Positions 46,846 through 55,998 are shown, numbered from the stretch's first letter. The stretch is DNA of 64,000 nt from an uncultured Bacteroidales bacterium (GCA_944320465.1 CALUHO010000005.1:54234-118233); one strand, 5' to 3'. The notes: generated from the sequence alone by a model not told the origin. A program made the numbers and translations.

Positions 46846-47523
46846 ATGTTTGCTGCACATAAATCCTTAAACCGGGTCATAATAGCAGGTATATCGATAA
46901 TTGCGCTGCTGTTAAGTTCCTGCGAGGAATATCCCGGCATGGAAGGGGACAACGAGGCCCAGCTGGTTGCTTGGACGTATTACGAGCCTGATACCAATTT
47001 CACGCAATACAAGACATTCTATATCGGGGATTCCTTGGGCGTAATCGAAGACGAAAACGTTTCTGTCACGCAGAACGCTCGCTCGCGGCTGATACGGGAC
47101 CAGATTATCGAATGCATGGAAGAAGCCGGCTACGAACAAGTCTCCGAAAAGGCAGAAGCTGATTTGAGGCTGACCATGATGGAAATTACTGAAAACAATG
47201 TTTCCATCTCGTACGATCCTGGTTACTGGGGCGGCTACGACCCGTGGGGATGGGGATATTATTACTACCCTTATTATTCTTACTACTATTCCCCCTATTA
47301 CATTTCCAGCGCCTACACGACCCAGACCTATTCGATTCAAATGGGAGATGCCTTGCACAAATATGTGAACCACGAAGGGAATCAGGTCATGAACGTAGTG
47401 TGGAACGCCGTCATCAAAGGCTTGACAGGGTACAACCGGAGCGAAACAGAAATCAAGAATACAATCCGGGAATGTTTTGAACAAACGGCTTGCGAACCTT
47501 TCCAACACCGACAAAACAACTGA
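46846..47523 (+). CDS. DUF4136 domain lipoprotein
   Basis: 225 residues. The lipobox ALLLSSC gives a lipidated Cys at residue 26. The mature part starts as DUF4136 members do (TYYEPDTNFTQYKTFYI), with helices SRLIRDQIIECMEEAGYEQV and DLRLTMMEITENNV, a conspicuous Tyr/Trp/Gly/Pro-rich loop (WGWGYYYYPYYSYYYSPYY), and the closing VVWNAVIKGL. DUF4136 proteins are periplasmic or outer-membrane lipoproteins of unknown function. ATG 46846 gives a compact signal peptide; the frame opens upstream at 46786. The porin-like gene follows after 56 bp, likely in the same transcript. Confidence 0.82.
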   Translation: MFAAHKSLNRVIIAGISIIALLLSSCEEYPGMEGDNEAQLVAWTYYEPDTNFTQYKTFYIGDSLGVIEDENVSVTQNARSRLIRDQIIECMEEAGYEQVSEKAEADLRLTMMEITENNVSISYDPGYWGGYDPWGWGYYYYPYYSYYYSPYYISSAYTTQTYSIQMGDALHKYVNHEGNQVMNVVWNAVIKGLTGYNRSETEIKNTIRECFEQTACEPFQHRQNN

Positions 47524-47579
47524 TTCAATACCTTGCCAGTATTCTCCAAGTCCCGAGGCATCCTTCTAAAACAATTGAA

Positions 47580-48194
47580 ATGAAAAAGATATTTTTTGGA
47601 TTGATTTTCTTGGCCGCCTGCATGGCAATGCCGGCGCATGCCATCGGCCTGAAAGGCGGAATCAGCTGGGACATGTCAACAACATTAGGCAAATACACCA
47701 AGTTTGCCAACATGTATTCCATGCGAGGAGGTTCCATCTGGGTGGATTTCAATGTCACAAAACACTGGGCAGTCGGCATCGATGCTGGATTTCATCAACT
47801 CTACGAAAACAAGGACAGAGCCTCGTTCGAACTGGCGCCCGGCTCGGTTGTCACCGCCTCTACCTACAACAGGCTTTACGATATTCCTGTCATGGCCACG
47901 CTCAAATACACGATAATCGCGCGTGGCATCCTTCATCCTTATGTCGGCATCGGAATCGGAGCCGTGTACACAAGAGAAGAAATAATCTTCATGGACATGG
48001 CCTTGCGTGAAAAATCCTGGAACTTCGGCTTGGCTCCCACAGTAGGCATCCAACTGACATTCGGGCAACGGATTCCTGTCGGACTCAACATCTTTGCCAA
48101 ATACGGGTTGTCATTCAATAAATACACGTACAGAGGTGAGGATTTGAACCCATACCAATATTTCAATGTCGGCATAGGCTTGCTCTTCCAATAA
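47580..48194 (+). CDS. Small outer-membrane beta-barrel protein (porin-like)
   Basis: 204 residues. A signal peptide ends at MPAHA (residue 20) and the mature protein starts IGLKGGISWDMSTTLGKYTK, the usual opening of eight-stranded OmpX/OmpA-like barrels. Alternating strands run through YNRLYDIPVMATLKYTI, ILHPYVGIGIGAVYTREE and FNVGIGLLFQ, the last ending in the aromatic C-terminal residue pattern recognised by the BAM machinery (here Phe-Gln). No ligand is predictable. It follows the DUF4136 lipoprotein gene closely. Confidence 0.8.
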   Translation: MKKIFFGLIFLAACMAMPAHAIGLKGGISWDMSTTLGKYTKFANMYSMRGGSIWVDFNVTKHWAVGIDAGFHQLYENKDRASFELAPGSVVTASTYNRLYDIPVMATLKYTIIARGILHPYVGIGIGAVYTREEIIFMDMALREKSWNFGLAPTVGIQLTFGQRIPVGLNIFAKYGLSFNKYTYRGEDLNPYQYFNVGIGLLFQ

Positions 48195-48417
48195 AAAGCT
48201 TCATCTCCAATTTGCACGCCTAATACATTAATGTTTTCCTGCAAAACCTGAACCTTGACAAACCAGACGACCAAAACCAATAACGGACCATTCAAGAATC
48301 AGTTTGAATTTCCACAGTTGCGGACATTCCATCCCCGAACAAGGGCTTCCGGAATTTCGTTCCCAAAGGGAAATCCAAGCAATTTCTTTTAAAATCACTA
48401 AAAAAAATCAAAGATAT

Positions 48418-50451
48418 ATGAAAAAAATTATCTTTGTTCCTTTAGTGGCGTTGGCCATTATTGGAACTTCTTGCAAAACCAAGTCAACCGTGGATTCCAA
48501 ACCTCAGACACTGGATTTGGCCAATCTGGACACATCGGCCGATCCCAAACAAAACTTTTACCAATACGCCTGCGGAGGCTGGATGAAGGCTCATCCGCTG
48601 ACGGGGGAATACTCCCGTTACGGCTCTTTCGACAAACTGGCCGAAGACAATCAGGAGCAGCTTCGCACGCTGATTGAAGGCCTGGCTGCCAATACCGCCA
48701 ATGAAAGCGGCGATGCGCTCAAAATAGGGACTTTGTTCAATGTGGCCATGGACTCGACCAAGCTGAACGCCGACGGATACAGCCCCATCAAGGAAGACTT
48801 GGCCGCGATTGCCGGCATGAAAGACAAAAAGGACGCATTCGACATGCTGGTCCAGATGCACCTGACCACTTCCAGCCCGTTCTTCGCTTTCTATGTCAGC
48901 TCCGACCCTGGCAACAGCACGGCCAACCTCTTTCAACTTTACCAAGCCGGTACCGGGCTTCCTGACAGGGACTACTATCTGAAAGAAGAGCACAAGCCCA
49001 TCCTGGATGCCTACAAAGCTCACGTACAACGCATGTTCCAGCTTTGCGGCTTTTCGGAAAACGAAGCCAAAGCCAAGATGGAACAGGTCCTGAAGATGGA
49101 AACAGCTCTGGCAAAATTGCAGATGGACAAGGTGTCATTGCGTGACCCGCACCTGTCTTACAACAAAATGAGCGTGGATGAACTGCAAAAAAAGATTCCT
49201 GGATTCGATTGGAAATCCTATATCAAAGCCATTTCTCCCAACCATGAAGTAAAAGAACTTTCGGCAGGCCAGATGGACTTCATGAAAGGCATGGCGCAAT
49301 TGTTCGCCAAAGCCGACTTGGATGATATCAAAGCCTACTACGAATGGAACCTGATTAGCAGCGCCTCTTCCTATCTGAGCGATGCCTTTGTGGAAGCCAA
49401 TTTCGACTTCTACGGACGCACCATGTCGGGACAGACGGAAATGAAACCCCGCTGGAAACGCAGCGTAAGTTCGGTGAACGGCATCCTGGGCGAACCGGTA
49501 GGCAAGATGTATGTAGAGAAGTATTTCCCGGCCGCCGCCAAGGAACGTATCTTGAAATTGGTTGAAAACGTCCGTCTTGCCATGGGCGAACGCATGGCGG
49601 CCAATACCTGGATGAGCGATGAGACCAAAGCCAGAGGGCAGGAAAAATTGGATGCCATCTTGGTAAAGGTAGGCTATCCCGACAAATGGCGCGATTTCTC
49701 CGGATTGGAAATCAAGGACGATTCCTACTGGGCCAATGTGAAACGCTACGCCGCTTTTGAAACGCAATACATGCTTTCCAAATTGGACAAACCAGTGGAT
49801 CGCAGCGAATGGCACATGACCCCGCAAACGGTCAATGCCTATTACAATCCTACCACCAATGAGATTTGCTTCCCGGCTGGTATCCTGCAACCTCCTTTCT
49901 TCTATGCCACCGGCGATGATGCCATCAATTACGGCGGCATCGGCGTAGTTATCGCCCACGAACTGACCCACGGCTTTGACGACAAGGGCCGTCTCTACGA
50001 CAAGGAAGGCAACCTGAACGATTGGTGGACGGCCGAAGATGCCAAGAACTTCGAGGCTCGCGCCCAGTTGCTGGTTGACCACTTCAACAAAATCGAGGTT
50101 CTGCCCGGCATCCATGCCAATGGGGAACTGACCTTGGGCGAAAACATCGCTGACAACGGCGGTCTGAATATTTCCTATGCGGCCCTGCAAAAGGCTTTGA
50201 AAGAAAACCCGGTAGGCGAAATCGACGGTTTCACGCCAGCCCAGCGTTTCTTCTTGTCTTACGCCACACTCTGGGCCAGCAACATCCGCGACCAGGAAAT
50301 CGAACGCCTCACGATGCTCGACGTTCACTCGCTTGGCAAATGGCGGGTAAACGGCACGCTGCCGCATGTGGATGCTTTCTTGGAAGCGTTTGACATTCAG
50401 GAGGGGGATGGGATGTGGTTGGATTCTGCCCAGCGAGCCCACATCTGGTAA
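48418..50451 (+). CDS. pepO: M13 family zinc metallopeptidase (PepO/neprilysin-like), lipoprotein
   Basis: 677 residues. A lipobox IIGTSC anchors the protein at Cys19, followed by the M13 N-terminal domain (DPKQNFYQYACGGWMKAHPL) and the C-terminal catalytic domain with NAYYNPTTNEICFPAGILQP, HELTH (zinc-binding HExxH), GENIADNGGL (third ligand Glu and helper Asp) and the final RVNGTLPHVDAFLEAFDI. Such enzymes cleave oligopeptides at hydrophobic residues in the periplasm or at the cell surface. ATG 48418 starts the signal peptide. A long hairpin begins 2 bp after the stop. Confidence 0.94.
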   Translation: MKKIIFVPLVALAIIGTSCKTKSTVDSKPQTLDLANLDTSADPKQNFYQYACGGWMKAHPLTGEYSRYGSFDKLAEDNQEQLRTLIEGLAANTANESGDALKIGTLFNVAMDSTKLNADGYSPIKEDLAAIAGMKDKKDAFDMLVQMHLTTSSPFFAFYVSSDPGNSTANLFQLYQAGTGLPDRDYYLKEEHKPILDAYKAHVQRMFQLCGFSENEAKAKMEQVLKMETALAKLQMDKVSLRDPHLSYNKMSVDELQKKIPGFDWKSYIKAISPNHEVKELSAGQMDFMKGMAQLFAKADLDDIKAYYEWNLISSASSYLSDAFVEANFDFYGRTMSGQTEMKPRWKRSVSSVNGILGEPVGKMYVEKYFPAAAKERILKLVENVRLAMGERMAANTWMSDETKARGQEKLDAILVKVGYPDKWRDFSGLEIKDDSYWANVKRYAAFETQYMLSKLDKPVDRSEWHMTPQTVNAYYNPTTNEICFPAGILQPPFFYATGDDAINYGGIGVVIAHELTHGFDDKGRLYDKEGNLNDWWTAEDAKNFEARAQLLVDHFNKIEVLPGIHANGELTLGENIADNGGLNISYAALQKALKENPVGEIDGFTPAQRFFLSYATLWASNIRDQEIERLTMLDVHSLGKWRVNGTLPHVDAFLEAFDIQEGDGMWLDSAQRAHIW

Positions 50452-50452
50452 A

Positions 50453-50576
50453 AAAAGTGATTTAGAGAGCGGTCTGCTTCGTTACGAAACTCAGAGAGCC
50501 GGGTCACGTACACAAGTACGCTCCCCGGCTCTCTTTCGTTCCGATGCCTCGCATCCCATCTCTCTAAATCACTTTT
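50453..50576. repeat. Long hairpin H2 directly behind the pepO stop codon
   Basis: A 124-bp inverted repeat. Outer arms AAAAGTGATTTAGAGAG (50453-50469) and CTCTCTAAATCACTTTT (50560-50576) are perfect; an inner perfect stem AGAGAGCCGG / CCGGCTCTCT (50493-50502 / 50525-50534) surrounds the tip, which on the minus strand reads GGAG-CGTAC-TTGT-GTACG-TGAC. The tip matches that of H1 at 19801-19822. It may serve as a bidirectional terminator between pepO and the broken DUF1848 gene. Confidence 0.85.
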
Positions 50577-51049
50577 CCTTTCCACCTTCTGCAACAAGCC
50601 GTCTATCGACAAGTATCTGTCTGCAGCAAAGGGCCGAACCGCCATATCACGGCTTCCTTGCCCAAAAAATCCGACAAAAGCCGGAAGGTCTCGATGCGTT
50701 CGGCCAAAGGCGGCACATTAGGTTCCAAGCCTTCCCTTTCGTAATCGTTCAACGTATATTGGATATAGCAGCCAATCCGCTTGCTTGCCAGAACCGGCAG
50801 CTTGCCTGCCAATGGCCGGGGATTCTTCGACCAGAACACAATGAAGCGCGTGTTCCGGTAAGACACATAAGATTCCTGTTTGTTGAACGGGTTCGTCCAA
50901 AGGGAATAGCCTTTCTCCAAGCGGTCGAAAAACCAATCCGCATAGAAGGCCGGGATATCCGTCCTCCGGCTCGCCGACACGATGACCGGCATCCGCGCCT
51001 CGACAATCCGGCCATCAGGCAGTGGAAAAAGTTTTTTACCCCAAGACAT
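50577..51049 (-). pseudogene. Truncated, frameshifted DUF1848 gene
   Basis: ATG 51049 starts a DUF1848-type protein: MPVIVSASRRTDIPAFYADW, GYSLWTNPFNKQESYVSYR, FIVFWSKNPRPL and QYTLNDYEREGLEPNVPPL are all characteristic. The frame ends after WRFGPLLQTDTCR (stop at 50603), but the expected continuation LSIDGLLQKVERK is found in the next frame (about 50578-50622), showing a single-base frameshift. Everything after that point, normally another 120 or more residues with the Cys cluster, is gone: hairpin H2 begins there. The gene is therefore dead; the role of DUF1848 is unknown. Confidence 0.8.
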
Positions 51050-51302
51050 AAATGCCCTATTTAATAGAAACGAGTAATCTGAAAATGCAACGAAACAGCC
51101 TATTAAAAGCCTCAATGCATTTTCTGTAAAGATAGAAAGAAAAGCATTTCGATGTGCCAAAGCCCGTCCTTTCTCTCAGATTTCAGTTGATTTCAATTGC
51201 ATTTGTTTTATATCGTGCAGACTATATGCCCCGAATAAAACCCCTTTGATGCCGTACTGGCACACCAACCACATAAATTCAATGAATTATAATGATAAAC
51301 AA

Positions 51303-51340
51303 ATTAACTATTATAGGTTTATTTTCACATAACAGTTAAT
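51303..51340. promoter_or_regulatory. Candidate HipB operator
   Basis: ATTAACTATTAT (51303-51314) and ATAACAGTTAAT (51329-51340) form an inverted repeat matching at 11 of 12 positions. It covers the region just upstream of the -7 element, as expected for HipB autorepression. The rest of the 51050-51360 gap is AT-rich without genes. Confidence 0.6.
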
Positions 51341-51345
51341 TTTCT

Positions 51346-51353
51346 TACCTTTG
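51346..51353 (+). promoter_or_regulatory. -7 promoter element of hipBA
   Basis: TACCTTTG ends only 7 bp before the ATG at 51361, so transcription would start at or next to the start codon and the hipB message may be leaderless. Confidence 0.6.
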
Positions 51354-51360
51354 TAACGCA

Positions 51361-51708
51361 ATGACAAACCACATAACCTCGGCCATGTCCAATCCTGAAA
51401 TCATTTCAGCATTAGGACAAAGATTTAAAGAATACCGCTTGGCAAACAGGCTGACGCAACAAGAGGCGGCAGAGAAAGCCGGCGTGAGTCTCATCACCCT
51501 CCGGCAGTTCGAGAACGGGAAATCATACAACATCAACATGGGCAATTTTCTTGCGTTGCTGCGCATTGTAGGCTGCCTGGAACAAGCAAACGAACTGCTT
51601 CCTGAAATTCCCGTATCAGCGTATGCAATGGAGAAATTGCTTAAAAACAAACCTAAAAGGATAAGACATGGAAGGCAACATACTCAGCGTAATGCTGTGG
51701 GGAAATGA
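51361..51708 (+). CDS. hipB: HipB-like antitoxin, XRE-family regulator
   Basis: 115 residues. The helix-turn-helix spans about residues 20-75: LGQRFKEYRLANRLTQQEAA, EKAGVSLITLRQFENGKSYN, then NFLALLRIVGCLEQANELLP, typical for HipB antitoxins that bind the toxin and repress their own operon as dimers. A basic C-terminal tail (KNKPKRIRHGRQHTQRNA) follows. MSNPEIIS at 51385 is an alternative start. The inverted repeat at 51303-51340 is its likely operator. The last 41 bp overlap hipA, as is usual in hipBA operons. Confidence 0.87.
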   Translation: MTNHITSAMSNPEIISALGQRFKEYRLANRLTQQEAAEKAGVSLITLRQFENGKSYNINMGNFLALLRIVGCLEQANELLPEIPVSAYAMEKLLKNKPKRIRHGRQHTQRNAVGK

Positions 51709-53212
51709 GGTCGGAAAGCTGTATTGGGACGAACGCGGCAAAAGAGCCGTTTTCAACTACAATCCTGATTTTGTCAGAAAGGGAAAAGATATAGCTCCGC
51801 TGACAGCTTCGATACGAAGTGCAGCCGGAAACGGATTCCCGATAGTTGGCAACAAGGAAAAACCGTATCAAGGCCTGCCTCCGTTTCTTGCAGATTCATT
51901 GCCGGATCATTGGGGCAACAAGGTTTTTGAGCATTGGGCCGCCCAAAATCATCTTCCGAAGCAACGGCTCACCCCCGTAGACAAGCTCGCTTTCATAGGA
52001 AGACGCGGAATGGGGGCCTTGGAGTTTGTTCCAGCCGTATCCGGACTGGATTCATCAAAGTCCATCCAGATAGACAGCCTGTACAGGCTTGCACAGAAAA
52101 TCTTCGATGAAAGGGAGGATATCTTTGTCCGCGACGACGAGAATCTGAATCTTCAAAGCTTGTACGAAGTCGGCACTTCCGCCGGAGGGCAGCATCCGAA
52201 GGCCGTTATCGCAATAAATGAAGAGACACACGACATCAGGTCCGGGCAGGTACAATTGCCGGAAGGATACAAATATTACATCCTTAAATTTGCGGAAGGA
52301 GATGATTTCCCGTTTACACAGATGGAAATGGCGTATTACGACATGGCACAAGAAGCCGGCATCAACATGATGCCTTCCCGGCTGATCCATATCGATGGAA
52401 AATATCATTTCCTCACAGAACGATATGACCGTCCCGAAGGCAGAAAGATTCATACACAGACATTGGCTGCCATGAATCCTGATGCCGGCAGCTATGATGA
52501 CATGTTCGAAACAGGCAGAATACTGAATCTTCCGGCAAATGAGCTGTCTGAACTCTATCGAAGAATGGTATTCAATGTCTTAGGCGGAAACGTGGATGAC
52601 CACACCAAGAACTTTTCGTTTATGATGGATACGGATGGACAATGGCATATCTCTCCGGCTTACGATGTGACATTTTCGACCAACCTTGACGGAACAGCTT
52701 ACGAGAACATCCACAGCATGAGTGTCATGGGAAAGACAGATGACATCACAGAGACTGAACTCATACTATTTGCCAAGCAAAACGGCATCAAGAATGCACG
52801 CAAGATAATCGAAGAAGTGAGCATGGCCATCAGTCACTTTTACGAACATGCATCGAAATATCTAATTGACGACTATTGGAAAGACCGTATCGAACGTTTC
52901 CTTTCCGGACTGGTACGGTCTCCTTTCAAGGATACAATGAACCATTACCATCCTACTGTTGTTGAGCCATACGAAACCGAAGACGGCTTAAGCGTATCGG
53001 ATGTACGCATTCTGGAAAATTCACGCCACGATTTCCGCATAGAGGCAGCCATAAACGGGAAAATACAGAAATACATTGCCGGACGTAAAAGCGACCTTGC
53101 TTCGGAAATCAGACATAAAGGCAGGGACAAGATGAGAGTTGATGACAAAAAAAGCCTTGTCGCAAGACTCCTATTGCCGCTGGCAAGAAGAGATATGGGG
53201 CAGCCTTCATAG
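51668..53212 (+). CDS. hipA: HipA-like Ser/Thr kinase toxin
   Basis: 514 residues, slightly longer than E. coli HipA (440). The N-terminal subdomain is recognised by GNEVGKLYWDERGKRAVFNY and PYQGLPPFLADSLPDHWGN. The kinase part has the P-loop-like GTSAGGQHPKAVI, ILKFAEGDDFPFTQMEMAYY, the catalytic loop GGNVDDHTKNFSFM (Asp base) and the metal-binding SPAYDVTF. In known systems HipA phosphorylates glutamyl-tRNA synthetase and causes dormancy; related kinases may use other targets. The kinase motifs look intact, so the toxin is probably active and held in check by HipB. About 90 extra C-terminal residues are uncharacterised. Confidence 0.88.
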   Translation: MEGNILSVMLWGNEVGKLYWDERGKRAVFNYNPDFVRKGKDIAPLTASIRSAAGNGFPIVGNKEKPYQGLPPFLADSLPDHWGNKVFEHWAAQNHLPKQRLTPVDKLAFIGRRGMGALEFVPAVSGLDSSKSIQIDSLYRLAQKIFDEREDIFVRDDENLNLQSLYEVGTSAGGQHPKAVIAINEETHDIRSGQVQLPEGYKYYILKFAEGDDFPFTQMEMAYYDMAQEAGINMMPSRLIHIDGKYHFLTERYDRPEGRKIHTQTLAAMNPDAGSYDDMFETGRILNLPANELSELYRRMVFNVLGGNVDDHTKNFSFMMDTDGQWHISPAYDVTFSTNLDGTAYENIHSMSVMGKTDDITETELILFAKQNGIKNARKIIEEVSMAISHFYEHASKYLIDDYWKDRIERFLSGLVRSPFKDTMNHYHPTVVEPYETEDGLSVSDVRILENSRHDFRIEAAINGKIQKYIAGRKSDLASEIRHKGRDKMRVDDKKSLVARLLLPLARRDMGQPS

Positions 53213-53309
53213 AACATTTCGGAAAAGCAGTGCCAAACGATGAATAAACCGCTTGGACTATTCGCCGGCCCGGAATTCCACCAACGACAAATCATTGAAT
53301 ACAAAACGA

Positions 53310-53924
53310 TTACCCATTAGACTCATCTTCTTTCCGTACCGCCTCCAGATAGCAGTGCCGGCAAAGCGGCTCGTAGGTATCGGTCTCGCCCAACTGGACC
53401 AAGTCCTTGCTGGCCGACAGACGATGGGAGAACTGCGCCGGGTTGCCGCAACGCACGCAGACCGCATGCACCTTGGTCACCGACTCGGCCACCGCCATCA
53501 AAGCCGGCATCGGACCGAAAGGCCTCCCCTCGAAATCCATGTCCAGACCCGCCACGATGACCCGTCTGCCCTCGGCCGCCAAGCCCGTGCAGACCTCCAC
53601 GATTTCAGGCCCGAAAAACTGCGCCTCGTCGATGGCCACCACCTCGGCATCGCCCAAGTTCAGCAGAATCTCCGAAGCCGTCTGCACCGGCACCGAATCC
53701 ACCGCCGTGGAATCGTGCGAAACCACCCTGACCACATCGTAGCGCGTGTCAATGGCCGGCTTGTAAATTTCCACCTTCTGATGCGCGAACCTCGCCCGCT
53801 TCAAGCGCCGGATCAGCTCCTCCGTCTTCCCTGAAAACATCGACCCGCAAATCACCTCGATGCCGCCCCGAGGGCCGTTCATCCATTCCGAACCTTCAAA
53901 ATGCATCTTCCTGTTAACGTTCAA
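53310..53924 (-). CDS. tdk: Thymidine kinase
   Basis: 204 residues, type II thymidine kinase. The P-loop [17 protein letters not shown], the catalytic/Mg site [11 protein letters not shown], the [14 protein letters not shown] lid and two zinc-binding pairs ([11 protein letters not shown] and CRHCY) are all present. It phosphorylates salvaged thymidine to dTMP. Two starts are possible, ATG 53924 or ATG 53906; a TAAATTCG -7 type element at 53962-53969 precedes both. Divergent from the disordered-protein gene. Confidence 0.94.
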   Translation of the reverse strand: MNVNRKMHFEGSEWMNGPRGGIEVICGSMFSGKTEELIRRLKRARFAHQKVEIYKPAIDTRYDVVRVVSHDSTAVDSVPVQTASEILLNLGDAEVVAIDEAQFFGPEIVEVCTGLAAEGRRVIVAGLDMDFEGRPFGPMPALMAVAESVTKVHAVCVRCGNPAQFSHRLSASKDLVQLGETDTYEPLCRHCYLEAVRKEDESNG

Positions 53925-54007
53925 TTGTTTAGAAAATTCCCGCCAGAATGACGAGCGAATGCGAATTTACAATTATTTTGCAAAAGGGATTTAAGTTTTC
54001 ACCGAAA

Positions 54008-55423
54008 ATGCAAAACGCTGTTCTACAGAACAATCTAATAGAAGCATTAGACAATGTCATGCTGAGGGCCGAGGAAATCGTGACCGACGACAACGCATTG
54101 ACCAGCCTTAACATGAATCTCCTCAAAGGCGATATCCGCAAGCTATATAAAATCATCTGCCAAATCGAACTGGCCGAATTTTCCCCAGCAAAGCACTCGC
54201 ATCAGCAGACCGTAGAAAGCCTCCGGCAAGAGTTGGAAGAGCTGAAACAAATAGAAGCAGTGCTTCACACGCAAGAAGCAGCAACCTCACCCAAATCCAC
54301 TGAACCCGAAGTCCTATCCGAACCCCATGCCGATTCCCAAACGGAGCTTACTGCCGAACCAGCCGTAGCAAACGCAGAAAATGCAGAAAATGCCCATTCA
54401 GCAAGTGGCCCGCAGGGAAACCAAACGAAGATAGAAAACACCATGCCGGACAATACAGACAAACCGGCCGACATGCCTGCAACCGAACCCGACACCACGG
54501 AGCAATGCCCAGAGACCCCGATTGAAACCCAAAGCCAAGCACTCGGCCCGCAGAACAAAACGCCCGAACTGCCTTTTTCAGAAGAAGAGTTCCAGCAATC
54601 TCCTCCTGAAAACGCACACACTGCCATCGAACCGGAACAGGAACAGTTCCTAAACAAAATAGAGCTTCCCTATTTTCCCCATTCCGGGACGCAGAGAAGC
54701 AAGGCAAAAACAACCGAGGAGTCGAAAACAACAGAATCCGGGGAAACTGGAATCGAAGCAAGCATGACCGAAACACCAGCGCAGGCATCTGCCGAACCTG
54801 AAACATCCTTTTCAAACGCTCAAGCACTCTCGGACTTCATGCCCCAAGCCGATGAAGACCCTCAATCGTACGTGACGGAAATCACCGCCATGGTCCAAGC
54901 CAATACCAAAGAACAAGACATGTCGCAAGTGGCCGTTTCCTCCACCGCCATGCCCGATGAAAAGGTGGCTCAAATAGTGGCAAACCGATGGAATTCGGCC
55001 CAACCTGAAAACCATGAAACCGGCACGGATGAAACCACCTCGGCATCGCCGGCCTCTTCTACAGGCATTTTCAGCAAGCTTAAGGAAACCGAAGCATTGA
55101 ACAGGGACAACCCTCAAAGCAGCCTCAAAAACCTATTTGAAAAACTCAAAAGCCACAAAACAGTCAACGATGCCAGACAACGTCAAGTCCAAGACATAAA
55201 ATCATTGATTGGACTTAACGAGAAATTCCTCTTTATCAACAAGCTATTCAAAGGCAACATAGACGACTACCGCAAAATGCTTGAAGAGATAGACAAAGCG
55301 ACATCCCGCCATGAAATGGAAAACATAGTCGCCCCCTTGAAAGAACAATACCAATGGGATAGCGAATCCTTGGCTTATATCACACTCTTTGATTTGTTGG
55401 ACAAGAAATTCCCTGAAGCATGA
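54008..55423 (+). CDS. Largely disordered acidic protein of unknown function
   Basis: 471 residues with three parts: a helical N-terminal domain (MQNAVLQNNLIEALDNVMLR to LYKIICQIELAEF, about 60 residues), a long acidic Glu/Pro/Thr/Gln-rich middle (about 75-400) that looks intrinsically disordered, and a compact conserved-looking C-terminal domain (LIGLNEKFLFINKLFKGNID, YQWDSESLAYITLFDLLDKK). No signal peptide. I do not recognise a family. The frame opens at 53948, but ATG 54008 starts the folded part and avoids the tdk promoter. The stop overlaps the gmk start (ATGA), so the two are co-translated. Confidence 0.65.
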   Translation: MQNAVLQNNLIEALDNVMLRAEEIVTDDNALTSLNMNLLKGDIRKLYKIICQIELAEFSPAKHSHQQTVESLRQELEELKQIEAVLHTQEAATSPKSTEPEVLSEPHADSQTELTAEPAVANAENAENAHSASGPQGNQTKIENTMPDNTDKPADMPATEPDTTEQCPETPIETQSQALGPQNKTPELPFSEEEFQQSPPENAHTAIEPEQEQFLNKIELPYFPHSGTQRSKAKTTEESKTTESGETGIEASMTETPAQASAEPETSFSNAQALSDFMPQADEDPQSYVTEITAMVQANTKEQDMSQVAVSSTAMPDEKVAQIVANRWNSAQPENHETGTDETTSASPASSTGIFSKLKETEALNRDNPQSSLKNLFEKLKSHKTVNDARQRQVQDIKSLIGLNEKFLFINKLFKGNIDDYRKMLEEIDKATSRHEMENIVAPLKEQYQWDSESLAYITLFDLLDKKFPEA

Positions 55424-55998
55424 CCATGACACATCAAGGCAAACTCATCATATTCTCAGCACCTTCCGGCTCAGGCAAAACCACCATTGTGCATCGGATT
55501 CTGCCTCTGTTCCCGGAACTTCAGTTCTCGGTATCGGCCACATCCCGCGCCATGCGGCCAGGAGAAACCGACGGCAAAGACTACTACTTCCTCAGCGCGG
55601 AGCAATTCAAAAACTACCGCGACCAAGGCAAGTTCTTAGAATGGGAAGAAGTTTATAAAGACCAGTTTTATGGCACTCTCCTTTCCGAATTAGACCGGAT
55701 TTGGGCCATGGGAAAACACCTTGTCTTTGACGTAGATGTGAAAGGAGGCCTCAATATCAAACGGCAATTTCCCCACAATGCCCTGGCAATCTTCATCCAA
55801 CCGCCCTCGGTGGAAGAACTCAAAAGCAGATTGCTGAAACGGGGAACAGAAACCGAAGAAAGCTTGAAGAAACGGGTCGGAAAAGCAAAGGAAGAAATGG
55901 CATACGCCCCTCAGTTCGACAAGATTATCGTCAACGACGACTTGGAAAAAGCCGTGGAAGAAACCCGCCGGACCATCCATGACTTCTTAGGAAAATGA
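55420..55998 (+). CDS. gmk: Guanylate kinase
   Basis: 192 residues, standard length. It phosphorylates GMP to GDP. The P-loop FSAPSGSGKTTIVHRIL, the GMP-binding SATSRAMRPGETDGKDYYFL and the lid/Arg region KSRLLKRGTETEESLKKRVG are intact. ATG 55420 overlaps the TGA of the preceding gene, indicating translational coupling with the disordered protein; a second Met two codons on is possible. The NadD gene follows after about 75 bp. Confidence 0.96.
   Translation: MTMTHQGKLIIFSAPSGSGKTTIVHRILPLFPELQFSVSATSRAMRPGETDGKDYYFLSAEQFKNYRDQGKFLEWEEVYKDQFYGTLLSELDRIWAMGKHLVFDVDVKGGLNIKRQFPHNALAIFIQPPSVEELKSRLLKRGTETEESLKKRVGKAKEEMAYAPQFDKIIVNDDLEKAVEETRRTIHDFLGK

Noticed and set aside
49135..50442. Open frame of 435 codons on the minus strand
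   Set aside because: Antisense shadow of the PepO-type peptidase gene; no signal peptide or known motif.
50603..51160. Complete short DUF1848 protein
   Set aside because: The conserved continuation is visible in the neighbouring frame and the C-terminal half is missing, so it is a broken gene; the first 37 codons upstream of 51049 are also not part of the family.
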